Source: Clostridium sp. CAG:914
Lineage (GTDB): Bacteria; Bacillota_I; Bacilli_A; RF39; UBA660
NCBI GenBank assembly: GCA_000437895.1
Contig: FR902161.1
Coordinates: 1 to 34,228 of the forward strand
Direction: 5' to 3'
DNA: 34,228 nt
Translations under genes and position numbers: made by a program
Notes under the pieces: generated by a model
Told to the model about the DNA's origin: nothing
Database searches by the model: none
What the model saw: the letters and a program-made list of their open reading frames with translations, nothing else
In this document: positions 23,982 to 31,518 of the stretch, one piece after another
Numbering within the stretch: position 1 is the stretch's first letter
How the letters are laid out: each line of letters opens with the position of its first letter

Positions 23982-24302
23982 ATGAAGGATTATAAATTAA
24001 AAAAAGAAGAAATAATTCAATTAACAGAGTTAAAAGGTGGATGTATTGCCTCTGACAAGATAACTGTTGATGGATTACAAATTGGGTATATGTATAGAGA
24101 AAATCCATCAAATGAAACTGACAGTGGTTGGAGATTTTTTGCTGGAGATGAAGATGAAACATATACTAATAATTCAGATAATTTTGGTATTTTTGATTTA
24201 AATACTATATGCAACTATGATAGAACTATAATTTCGTATTTAAATTCAAATATAGGAACATCATTTGAAAAGATTGGCAATGAATTTAAGAAAATAGATT
24301 AA
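23982..24302 (+). CDS. DUF2185 (immunity-type) protein
   Basis: 106 aa. GGCIASDKIT, then DGLQIGYMYRENPSNETDSG, WRFFAGDEDE and FDLNTICNYD form the DUF2185 pattern, a family that includes immunity proteins of polymorphic toxin systems. AAAGGAAAG precedes the ATG, 18 bp after the metallopeptidase gene. If the pair is a toxin-immunity module, this would protect the cell; that is inference from family and adjacency. Confidence 0.75.
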   Translation: MKDYKLKKEEIIQLTELKGGCIASDKITVDGLQIGYMYRENPSNETDSGWRFFAGDEDETYTNNSDNFGIFDLNTICNYDRTIISYLNSNIGTSFEKIGNEFKKID

Positions 24303-24307
24303 AAAAG

Positions 24308-24335
24308 TATCCACTTATATAGGTGGATATTTTAT
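24308..24335 (+). terminator. terminator of the element 2 cargo operon
   Basis: TATCCAC and GTGGATA form the stem, followed by TTTTAT. Confidence 0.65.
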
Positions 24336-24372
24336 ATTCAACAATTATTGTTTTAATTTAAAATATGCTAAT

Positions 24373-24525
24373 TTATATTCCAAAAGATATTGTAATATTT
24401 AATTTGTCAATATTAACTTTCTCTTGTTTTATACCAGTACCAATAGTTATACTGGTATTTATTTTATAATCAAAATTTATTAAATCTAATGTTTTAAAAT
24501 AATACGGTATATGTGTTCCATAGAT
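24373..24525 (-). other. orphan 3' end of the element 2 integrase gene
   Basis: Read on the minus strand from the GT core, this stretch continues the integrase frame in phase for about 50 codons without a stop (IYGTHIPYYFKTLDLI onward), ending at TAA 24373-24375. In such AT-rich DNA an open run of that length, joined exactly in frame across the core, is unlikely by chance. It has no start codon or ribosome site of its own, so in the integrated state it should be silent. Confidence 0.6.
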
Positions 24526-24698
24526 GTATCTACTGATGACCAAAGAGATAATGGCTATTCCATTGATTCACAACTTAGAATGATGAAAGACTATCTGAAA
24601 AAAACAAAGAATTAAATCCATTGGAATGGACAAAACTAATGAATAACTATAAAAATACAGCAGAAGAAATTGTCTTAAATGAATATGTTTTTATATAA
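24526..24698 (+). pseudogene. remains of recombinase R2 after element 2
   Basis: GTATCTACT continues R2: VSTDDQRDNGYSIDSQ then LRMMKDYL, ending at a stop at 24613. One missing base near 24596 shifts the frame; the other frame reads EKNKELNPLEWTKLMNNY to a stop at 24696. Only about 60 residues of a 500-residue recombinase remain, so R2 had decayed or was deleted on its 3' side. No mob gene remains in this unit. Confidence 0.75.
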
Positions 24699-24900
24699 AT
24701 AATCTTCAAAAAGCGGAAAAAATTATCAAAATAATTTAATCCTCTTTTTTGTTTCTTTGAATATGGAAATAAAATCTATGTCTAGCCAGCACTGAATTTG
24801 TACTCCCGCACAAATTCTTATATGTGAGAACCATTAAAATCCCAAATTTAAAAATAATTTTCTATTATAATTCAATATATAAATTTCCGAGAGACTTTTT

Positions 24901-24950
24901 TATCTCCGCTTATTTATAGGATTTTTATCTCCGCTTATTTATAGGATTTT
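24901..24950. repeat. 25-bp tandem duplication over a stop codon
   Basis: Two exact 25-bp copies (24901-24925, 24926-24950) beginning TATCTCCGCTTATTTATAGG. The second carries the stop codon of the nucleotidyltransferase gene. It looks recent. The roughly 200 bp before it hold no gene. Confidence 0.85.
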
Positions 24951-25919
24951 AATAGTTTCTTCCATTTGCTGTACTACAGAATTTATAGCTATTTGATGAT
25001 TAATGTCATAGTTATCTTGTTTTTCAGTATCCAATTTATAATCAATTTGTTTGTCAACAAAATCTTGTATTATAGTTGCATCATATCTATCTTTAGGTCT
25101 AGAATTTTTCTTAGAATTATATATACTTTCTAATGTTTGCATTTTATAAAAAGTTCCATTATGTTCTCTTATTTGATTTGAAAACATCATAGATGCATAT
25201 TTACCGGAAAGATGATGTTCATTAACATACAAATCTTGATTTGAATCCTGATTTGGATAATAATATTCCTTTAATACAATTTCGTGATTAGGTAATCTGC
25301 TAAATAAAAATAATCCAATGCTCATAGGTGTATCTTTATATGTAACTTTATATTCATGACCATTAACTTCTTTATGATTCATATTACTTACAAATTCAAA
25401 GTCATCGCTATTTTGCACTAATTTATATAAAGCAAATAATTGATCTTCATTTATAAATAAATCTAAATCTCCGTGATATCTTTCTAAAGGATGTTCAGTT
25501 GCTAAATATCCCATCAAACCACCGGTATAAAAACAATCAAAATTTGTCTTAATTAACTCATTAAATCTATCGAATGTTTCAAGTACTAATCTATGATTTT
25601 CTGCTAATGGCATTTTAGGATACTCTAAGTTCATACTTTTAATCCAGTTTAGTCTTGCAATCAAATCATCTGCTGAATGATATTTATCGGGATTCAAAGA
25701 TAATATTAAGTTAACATTTGAAAGGATATCATCAACAGATAAGATTTTTCTATTTAATAAACTATTTAAAGAAACTAATATAGTATCAATAGAATCATCA
25801 GTATCAAGATTCAATAACTTTTCAACTAAATTATCACACATTTTTGTATCCGTTATTTTAGATAACTCAGCAAACTTATATACAATATCTTTTACTAATT
25901 CCTTTTTTGTTTTATCCAT
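24939..25919 (-). CDS. nucleotidyltransferase-fold protein
   Basis: 326 aa. FYTGGLMGYL followed by RYHGDLDLFI is the GG/GS plus DxD pattern of the polymerase-beta-like nucleotidyltransferase fold (LinA, AbiEii and MenA relatives). About 110 helical residues precede it. Proteins of this fold transfer nucleotides to antibiotics, tRNA or proteins; several are toxins. AGGAG precedes ATG 25919. Third gene of an operon after KilA-N and a 187-aa protein. Either a defence/toxin component or a modifying enzyme. Confidence 0.7.
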   Translation of the reverse strand: MDKTKKELVKDIVYKFAELSKITDTKMCDNLVEKLLNLDTDDSIDTILVSLNSLLNRKILSVDDILSNVNLILSLNPDKYHSADDLIARLNWIKSMNLEYPKMPLAENHRLVLETFDRFNELIKTNFDCFYTGGLMGYLATEHPLERYHGDLDLFINEDQLFALYKLVQNSDDFEFVSNMNHKEVNGHEYKVTYKDTPMSIGLFLFSRLPNHEIVLKEYYYPNQDSNQDLYVNEHHLSGKYASMMFSNQIREHNGTFYKMQTLESIYNSKKNSRPKDRYDATIIQDFVDKQIDYKLDTEKQDNYDINHQIAINSVVQQMEETIKIL

Positions 25920-25932
25920 ACTCTAAAATCTC

Positions 25933-26496
25933 CTATAATAATTTTTTTAATTTGTTATATATAAATCTAGTTTGTTCATTTAAATGCTTATTTTCATCAA
26001 ATTGCTTTTCAGTACCTTGTTTACAAAAGTCTTCAAATTCTAAAGTAACTAATCTAACATTTTCTTTATTAACTTTATCTTCAAAAATCTTTAATGCTGT
26101 ATTCATATATCCTCTTACTGCACACCTAGCCATGGCTTTATAATAGGATTTTTCTGGTAAATCGGATTTTAAATACAATTCCATTGCAATATCATCTGTT
26201 ACTGTTCTTGGATTAGAGATAATAATTTTATTACTTCTAAATACACCATGTGGTGCTGAATTACTAGGGCAATCAACTACCTCAGCATCTTCAGGTAATT
26301 CAACATCATAAATTGTATCCCCTCTAACTAACCATCTTAATATTTTTGATTCTGTACTAAAATTAAAGCCTCCCATTTTTTTAGGATCTAACTCTTTTGG
26401 ATCCCATATTTTCGCTACATTCACTTCTCCCAATTTATATTCAAAATCTGATGCACCAGATTTTGTTCCAAACATTACTTTTAGATATTTACTCAA
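25933..26496 (-). CDS. conserved hypothetical protein, operon partner of the nucleotidyltransferase
   Basis: 187 aa, starting at TTG 26496 (SKYLKVMFGTKSGASDFEYK) because AGAGGTGG sits 5 nt before it; the GTG at 26505 overlaps that site. FNFSTESKILRWLVRGDTIY followed by APHGVFRSNKIIISNPR looks strongly conserved but matches no family I can name. It lies 13 bp before the nucleotidyltransferase gene and 15 bp after KilA-N. Possibly the second half of a two-component toxin or defence system. Confidence 0.65.
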   Translation of the reverse strand: MSKYLKVMFGTKSGASDFEYKLGEVNVAKIWDPKELDPKKMGGFNFSTESKILRWLVRGDTIYDVELPEDAEVVDCPSNSAPHGVFRSNKIIISNPRTVTDDIAMELYLKSDLPEKSYYKAMARCAVRGYMNTALKIFEDKVNKENVRLVTLEFEDFCKQGTEKQFDENKHLNEQTRFIYNKLKKLL

Positions 26497-26511
26497 ATAA
26501 ACCACCTCTTT

Positions 26512-27315
26512 CTATTTACTATTAAGATACTTTATATCTGTTTCATTAAGTATTTTCATTTGAGATATTGCTATTTTATTAAGTCTAACAAGTCTTTCAG
26601 ATTGATTTAATCCATCATTTATAAATACCGAATTAAGATTTTCTAAATTTGCTAAACATATTAATTCATTTATAGTTGCATGATCTCTAATGTTACCATC
26701 TAGATTCTTATTTTTATTTCTCCATTCTTTAGCAGTCATACCAAATAGAGCCATATTTAAAACATCAGCTTCTTCAGCATATACATAATTAATTTGTTCT
26801 TTTGTTAACTCATTAGGTATTAAATTCTGTTTTGTTGCATCAGTATGTATTCTGTAATTAATCTTTGAAAGTTCGCGTTTGGCATTCCAGCCGATCTGTT
26901 TTTGCTCTTCTGCTTTTAGTCTTTCAAACTCTTTAATTAAAAGCAATTTAAATTTTGGACTAATCCACATACCAAATTCAAAAGCGATATCTTTATGGGC
27001 ATAAGTTCCACCATATCTTCCTGCTTTTGACATTATACCAATTGCATTTGTTTTTTCTACCCACTCTTTAACACTAATTTTATAACTATTTAAACCTGCT
27101 TGACTTTTAATTATGGCGAATTCGCCATAATTAAAATTAGGATTATGAATTTCTTCCCAAATACCTAAAAATTCGATAGTATTTCTATTTCTCAACCAAT
27201 CAGATACGAAGAAATCACCATCTTTAGATTTAAGCATATCTGTAATAGAAATATAATCTTCATCTTCTATTTTAAAATAAGAAATTTTCTGATTTAAAAC
27301 TTTTAATTCTGCCAT
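26512..27315 (-). CDS. KilA-N domain protein
   Basis: 267 aa. ISITDMLKSKDGDFFVSDWL (about residues 22-43) and GRYGGTYAHKDIAFEFGMWI (about residues 95-115), followed by a helical LLIKEFERLKAEEQKQ, form the KilA-N DNA-binding domain found in phage and mobile-element proteins. The C-terminal part (EWRNKNKNLDGNIRDHATIN) is the usual companion region. GAGGAGG precedes the ATG. First gene of the three-gene operon; likely a regulator or phage-sensing subunit. Confidence 0.85.
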   Translation of the reverse strand: MAELKVLNQKISYFKIEDEDYISITDMLKSKDGDFFVSDWLRNRNTIEFLGIWEEIHNPNFNYGEFAIIKSQAGLNSYKISVKEWVEKTNAIGIMSKAGRYGGTYAHKDIAFEFGMWISPKFKLLLIKEFERLKAEEQKQIGWNAKRELSKINYRIHTDATKQNLIPNELTKEQINYVYAEEADVLNMALFGMTAKEWRNKNKNLDGNIRDHATINELICLANLENLNSVFINDGLNQSERLVRLNKIAISQMKILNETDIKYLNSK

Positions 27316-27473
27316 TTATTCCTCCTCAATAATTTATTACTTAAAATTTTACTGTTTTTTTATATTGTTTTTCAAATAGTGACCTTTTTATTTTTATCTT
27401 AAAAGTATGCCATAAATTATCATTAAAGAAAAACAAAAATTTTTTATTATCATTTTCTAATGTTAATATTTTT

Positions 27474-28232
27474 TTAAATTTTCATAAGATTATCATAATA
27501 ATAAATCATTTCGCTTTGTTCTGGATAATTCTTTTTTCGATATTCAATATTTTCATTTATGAAATTGTATATACATTCTAAGTCATTTTTGATATCTTTA
27601 TCATTAATTAAAGTATTATTTGGGTACACATATTTATATAATTCAATTGTTCCTATTATTAAAGGTTCTAATTGATTAGTTACATATGAAAACCAATCTA
27701 AATTAATGTTATTTATATTAGATTTTATAGGTACAGATTTGGAAACATTACCTCTAAATATTGCTTGTAATAAAGGATTACTATGTGTCGCCTTGCATAA
27801 TTCACTATATAAACTATCATAATATCCAGGTATTACTTTCTCAAAAATATCTTTAATTCTCATTTTACTATTACCTAGAAAATAATTTGACAAACCTGTT
27901 CCATCTTTTTTTAAAATATAATATTTATAAATAATAAAACTTTCTACTAATGAACGAAATAGTATTGTAGCATCAAAATAACTTCCTATTTCCATTAGAT
28001 TATAAATATTTCTAGCTTTAAATGGAAAATCATAAACAAAAAATTGAAACAGGTCCTGAATTTTAATTAATTCCGTATCAATATCTTCTGCCAAAGTGCC
28101 ATGAATAAATGGCATTTTTATAAATACATTATACACAGAAGGTATAAAATTATAAAATCCTGGTATTTCACTCTTTGTTTTCTTTCGCTTTATTTTTTCA
28201 CTTTTTAATAATGTCTGATATGGTGTATTCAT
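27474..28232 (-). CDS. helical DUF5677/HEPN-like protein
   Basis: 252 aa, all-helical. FDATILFRSLVESFIIYKYY and YSELCKATHSN resemble DUF5677-type proteins, relatives of HEPN domains often found in toxin or abortive-infection loci. No clear RxxxxH ribonuclease motif was found, so activity is uncertain. GAGG precedes ATG 28232, 7 bp after the end of the membrane-protein gene, so the two are co-transcribed. Confidence 0.5.
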   Translation of the reverse strand: MNTPYQTLLKSEKIKRKKTKSEIPGFYNFIPSVYNVFIKMPFIHGTLAEDIDTELIKIQDLFQFFVYDFPFKARNIYNLMEIGSYFDATILFRSLVESFIIYKYYILKKDGTGLSNYFLGNSKMRIKDIFEKVIPGYYDSLYSELCKATHSNPLLQAIFRGNVSKSVPIKSNINNINLDWFSYVTNQLEPLIIGTIELYKYVYPNNTLINDKDIKNDLECIYNFINENIEYRKKNYPEQSEMIYYYDNLMKI

Positions 28233-28239
28233 AATAACC

Positions 28240-29136
28240 TCACAATCTAAATTTTATATCATTATTAGATATACCTAAAAATAGTTTGAATATGTACCAT
28301 AGCATAAAAAACATTGAAATAATAAATGTAATTATACTATAAATTGCAAATATATATTTAAGCCACTTATAATTTACAAATAAAGGATATGTTGATAGTA
28401 TTATTTGTGGAATAATGATTGCAAAAATCGTTATAAATACAAATAAAAGAACATCTTTTTTTACATATAAATTGTTATTTAAAGCTATAAATTTTGATTC
28501 AATATCTTCTTTTTCTATCATTTTCCATTCAATAAATTCATCAAATTTATCGATGCGATTATTTAAATCTCTTTCATTTAATTTTTCTGGAATTGAAACA
28601 AATGATATATTATCAAAATCAATATCAGTTGGATCTAAAATACCAAATCTAGTTTTTCTAATTCTAGTATTATTCCCAACATATTTATAAATCATATATT
28701 CAATAGTATCTTCCTTGATATGATTTTGTTTTAAAATATTAGGTATATCATCTTTGTAATGCGGTTCACTAAATATTTTTAATGCACTACTTATCAACTC
28801 ATTTATTTCTTTGACAATTTCTCTTCTTTATTCAAAAGTTAAATTATAATCTTCATAATCTTCTATCTTAAAATCCTTATTTCTTACTTTTTCATAAATG
28901 TAAGTTATGTAATCTGCTTTGTTGATTTTATATAATTCTTTTTCATCAGTTATTTTTCTTTTCTGGTAAAATCTTATTTCTTTATTTAACTTTTCTAATT
29001 TTTCCTTTAAAGTGTCTTTTTCTATTTTTGTATTAAGCAATTTTATTGCAATTAATCCACCTATAATTGCTATAAAAACACCTATGATTTGTATATTGGC
29101 ACTTGTATAATTTAATATATTTTCTAAAGTAAACAT
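28240..29136 (-). pseudogene. membrane protein gene split by a nonsense codon
   Basis: One continuous frame interrupted only by TAA at 28828-28830. Codons 1-102: a membrane helix (IQIIGVFIAIIGGLIAIKLL), then a coiled coil ending NLTFE. After the stop it continues RREIVKEINELISSALKIF to residue 298, with two further membrane helices near the C-terminus. A single C-to-T change (CAA to TAA) would restore LTFEQRREIV. GGAGG precedes ATG 29136. A TTG at 28797 could restart translation, so two separate proteins remain possible. Confidence 0.65.
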
Positions 29137-29212
29137 TTTAACCTCCGAACTCGAATCAAGATAAATACTGGTAAAATTATACTATAAAATATTAATTTTT
29201 TCCATACACCCA

Positions 29213-29241
29213 TTGAAATTTAATAGGAATTCATCTATAAT
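29213..29241 (+). promoter_or_regulatory. promoter of leader C
   Basis: TTGAAA (29213-29218), 17 bases, TATAAT (29236-29241): a near-consensus sigma-A promoter with no protein gene downstream on that strand. Confidence 0.65.
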
Positions 29242-29247
29242 ATTTTT

Positions 29248-29360
29248 AGAAAGAGAACTCAGTTCGCAACCTGTTGTTTATTCGCTCCAATATGATAGGA
29301 AACTCGAACTTTTAGATTTCGAGAGTAATAAATGCTAACTAAAAATAGTTAGTTTTTTTG
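29248..29360 (+). ncRNA. leader RNA C with intrinsic terminator
   Basis: Third member of the leader set: TTGTTTATTCGCTCCAA (CGCTCC at 29283-29288), hairpin CTCGAA/TTCGAG, then terminator CTAACTA/TAGTTAG with seven T. Unlike copies A and B no small ORF or recombinase follows; the next genes are the convergent ABC transporter. It marks the right edge of the mobile array, or acts as a free-standing small RNA. Confidence 0.5.
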
Positions 29361-29441
29361 GTTCTTTGTCATATAGTTGGTGTAACCCAAAACAGTGATA
29401 AGTATGACATTATATATGTATATAAAAAGGAATAATATGAA

Positions 29442-30239
29442 TTAATCATAATATTCCTTTATTAAAATTTTTTCAATATATGCTACGATTAGATACATAA
29501 TATATGACACTAAAAGTAAGATAATAATTCCTGAAATAACTAAATTTAAGTTAAATACTTGAGATCCGTAGTTAATTAGGTAACCTATTCCTTTTTTACT
29601 TACTAAAAACTCTCCCATAATAACACCAATTAATGACATACTTACATTTATTTTTAAACTATTAATAATAACTGAATAATTACTTGGTATTACTAATATT
29701 TTTAGTATTTGAAATTTTGTTGCTCCTAGGCTTTTTAGTAATTTTATTTTATTCTTATCTGTGTTTGAAAAACCATTATATACATTAGATATAGTTATTA
29801 TTATAGATATTAATAGAGCCATTATAATAATAGATTTCATATTAGCTCCACAAAGTATTATTATTATTGGCCCTAGAGCTACTTTAGGCATACTGTTAAT
29901 TATTGTTAAATATGGATCAAATACTTTATATAGAAATTTATTAAACCATAGTATTATAGCTACAAGTGTTCCTATTAGAGTAGCTAACATAAAGCTTATA
30001 AATGTTTCATATATGGTAATAAATATATGATTAAATAAATTATTACTTTTATATAGAGAAATAATTGTTTTTATTACTTTACTTGGACTTGAATATATAA
30101 AAGGATTTATTAATTCTTTTTGGGATAGATATTCCCATATTAATAAAAATACTATTAGAATAGTTATTTGTGTTATATGAACTAGTACTTTTTTTCTTTT
30201 CTCTTTTTTTAGATAATTTATGTGTTCTTTACTATACAT
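29442..30239 (-). CDS. ABC transporter permease, SsuC/TauC/ThiX type
   Basis: 265 aa with about six membrane helices and the BPD_transp_1 loop (LLKSLGATKFQILKILVIP, the EAA-like coupling helix) that contacts the ATPase. Relatives import sulfonate, taurine, nitrate or the thiamine precursor HMP; the substrate cannot be told without the binding protein. ATG 30239 overlaps the 3' end of the ATPase gene by 8 bp, as usual for this operon type. It is intact, but its ATPase partner is truncated, so uptake is probably lost unless another ATPase substitutes. Confidence 0.85.
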   Translation of the reverse strand: MYSKEHINYLKKEKRKKVLVHITQITILIVFLLIWEYLSQKELINPFIYSSPSKVIKTIISLYKSNNLFNHIFITIYETFISFMLATLIGTLVAIILWFNKFLYKVFDPYLTIINSMPKVALGPIIIILCGANMKSIIIMALLISIIITISNVYNGFSNTDKNKIKLLKSLGATKFQILKILVIPSNYSVIINSLKINVSMSLIGVIMGEFLVSKKGIGYLINYGSQVFNLNLVISGIIILLLVSYIMYLIVAYIEKILIKEYYD

Positions 30240-30411
30240 GGAAGTCTAACTCCTTCCATATTTCATCATAGTATTTGGAAAATTCTTTACATTTTCTGTT
30301 TTCTATTGGAGTTGACTTGTTAGTTAAGTTAATGTCATATACTTTTTTTACTTGACATGGTCTATTAGTTAAGACTACTACTCTATCTGCCATTGATATA
30401 GCTTCGGCAAT
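30232..30411 (-). pseudogene. 3' end of the ABC transporter ATPase gene
   Basis: The last 59 codons read IAEAISMADRVVVLTNRP, the stretch after the switch His, followed by a typical tail (FSKYYDEIWKELDFHV). Walker A, the signature and Walker B are missing. Homology stops at about 30411, where element IV DNA begins; the frame stays open into it without meaning. Confidence 0.85.
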
Positions 30412-30439
30412 ATACCAAATAAATGTAATCATTGAAACA

Positions 30440-30480
30440 TAAGTGAAATAAGGAAACCAAATGGCTCCCTTATTTTTAGA
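30440..30480 (+). terminator. hairpin near the left end of element IV
   Basis: AAATAAGG and CCTTATTT form a stem around about 13 nt, followed by T-rich sequence, between the ATPase remnant and the minus-strand pseudogene. Confidence 0.45.
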
Positions 30481-30733
30481 CGTAGAACAATCGGTTGATA
30501 CCTTGTTCATCTAGCATATCAAGATATAGTTTGCCAAGACGTTTAATTAGTGCAATGTCAGTGCTGTAGTAATAAACATCAAACGAAAAGAAGAATACTT
30601 CTATTTCAGCTAGACTGTCAAATAGTCCATTATTAGCAAGTTTCCATATTGGAATATTCCAGTGGTTATCGCAGTATTCTAGTTGTCACCCTAATGCTAT
30701 GTCTTTTGCTTCAATTATCTCATCAGCAGACAT
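30476..30733 (-). pseudogene. small unknown gene with an internal TGA
   Basis: GGGAGGAGG lies before ATG 30733. The frame reads MSADEIIEAKDIALG, a TGA at 30686-30688, then QLEYCDNHWNIPIWKLANNG and on to TAA at 30476 (85 codons). The part after the TGA looks like a well-formed protein. A G-to-A change in a TGG Trp codon explains it; neighbouring genes use TGG for Trp, so stop recoding is unlikely. Confidence 0.6.
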
Positions 30734-30912
30734 ACTTTTCCTCCTCCCTTTAATCATGATTGTCTAGAAAAAGGCAGTACCTCCCCCAACAATCTATAAT
30801 AATATATAGGAAGGTTACACTTTTGGATGGCAGTAAAGTTTCTACGTCAGTTAATACATTAAAAAAATGCTGGTAGATTAATAGATGTAATTTGTTAAGG
30901 AAGGATTAATTT

Positions 30913-31518
30913 ATGAATTACAATAGGCACAAAAGGGAGCAAGTTAAGGAAAAGAAAATATCGTCTATTCATTTATTAGACAATAGAATTATTTATGTTG
31001 ACGGAGAAATAGACAATGAAAAAGCCAAAGATGTTATAGACCAGTTGTTAAGACTTGACATACAAAGCCCCAAAGATATTACAATGTATATCAATTCTAA
31101 TGGAGGTGCAGTATCAAGTGGACTAGCCATATATGACACTATGAATATGATTAAAAGTGATGTATCAACAATAGGTGTTGGTAAGTGTAGTTCAATCGCC
31201 AGTATATTACTAGTTAATGGTACAAAGGGTAAAAGGTTTATACTACCAAATGCAAGTGTAATGATTCACGAAGTCAGTTCATTTTCAACTGGAAAGGTCG
31301 GCGAAATGCAAAATCGTTTAGACCACTCAAAAGACTTAAATTATAAAATATTTAAAATACTTGCCGAAAAAAGTAATAGGTCTTATAAGCAAATTAAGAA
31401 GGAGGCTACTGGTATAGACTGGTGGTTAAGTGCTAATAATGCACTACAATATGGAATAGTAGACAAAGTGTTAGGTGGTGATAGTGATGTTCCTAAAAGA
31501 CACAGACCGAGATATTAG
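30913..31518 (+). CDS. ClpP-like serine protease
   Basis: 201 aa. GKCSSIASILLVNGTKGKRF holds the nucleophile Ser, MIHEVSS the His, and GIDWWLSANNALQYGIVDKV the Asp region of the ClpP triad; INSNGGAVSSGLAIYD is the oxyanion loop. The N-terminus is not that of housekeeping ClpP and no Clp ATPase is adjacent. Such ClpP-like proteins occur in phages and integrative elements as capsid-maturation or regulatory proteases. GGAAGGATT precedes the ATG. The next gene overlaps it. Confidence 0.85.
   Translation: MNYNRHKREQVKEKKISSIHLLDNRIIYVDGEIDNEKAKDVIDQLLRLDIQSPKDITMYINSNGGAVSSGLAIYDTMNMIKSDVSTIGVGKCSSIASILLVNGTKGKRFILPNASVMIHEVSSFSTGKVGEMQNRLDHSKDLNYKIFKILAEKSNRSYKQIKKEATGIDWWLSANNALQYGIVDKVLGGDSDVPKRHRPRY

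Larger units (their letters stand above)
18264..24527. mobile_element. element 2: integrated element inside recombinase R2
   Basis: Bounded by the split R2 gene with core GT at 18264-18265 and 24526-24527. About 6.3 kb: integrase and a 61-aa gene on the minus strand, a structured non-coding region, then a plus-strand operon of five cargo genes. No relaxase. The insertion point lies within a few bases of the one used by element 1 in R1, though the integrase is a different subfamily. Confidence 0.8.
17776..29283. mobile_element. array unit II (leader B to leader C), host of element 2
   Basis: Inferred unit: leader B, small ORF, recombinase R2 (split by element 2), deletion scar, minus-strand cargo (nucleotidyltransferase to membrane protein), leader C. 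Same order as unit I, with the mob region lost. Borders are landmarks only. Confidence 0.4.

Noticed and set aside
3010..29289. CGCTCCA segments as the attachment core of the array
   Set aside because: The repeated segment lies inside transcribed leaders with promoters and terminators and is only 7-8 bp long. It fits an RNA element better than a proven att core, so it is used as a landmark only.
30476..30733. Genetic code 4 for the whole contig
   Set aside because: Long intact genes throughout use TGG for Trp and none needs TGA read-through. One small gene is not enough.
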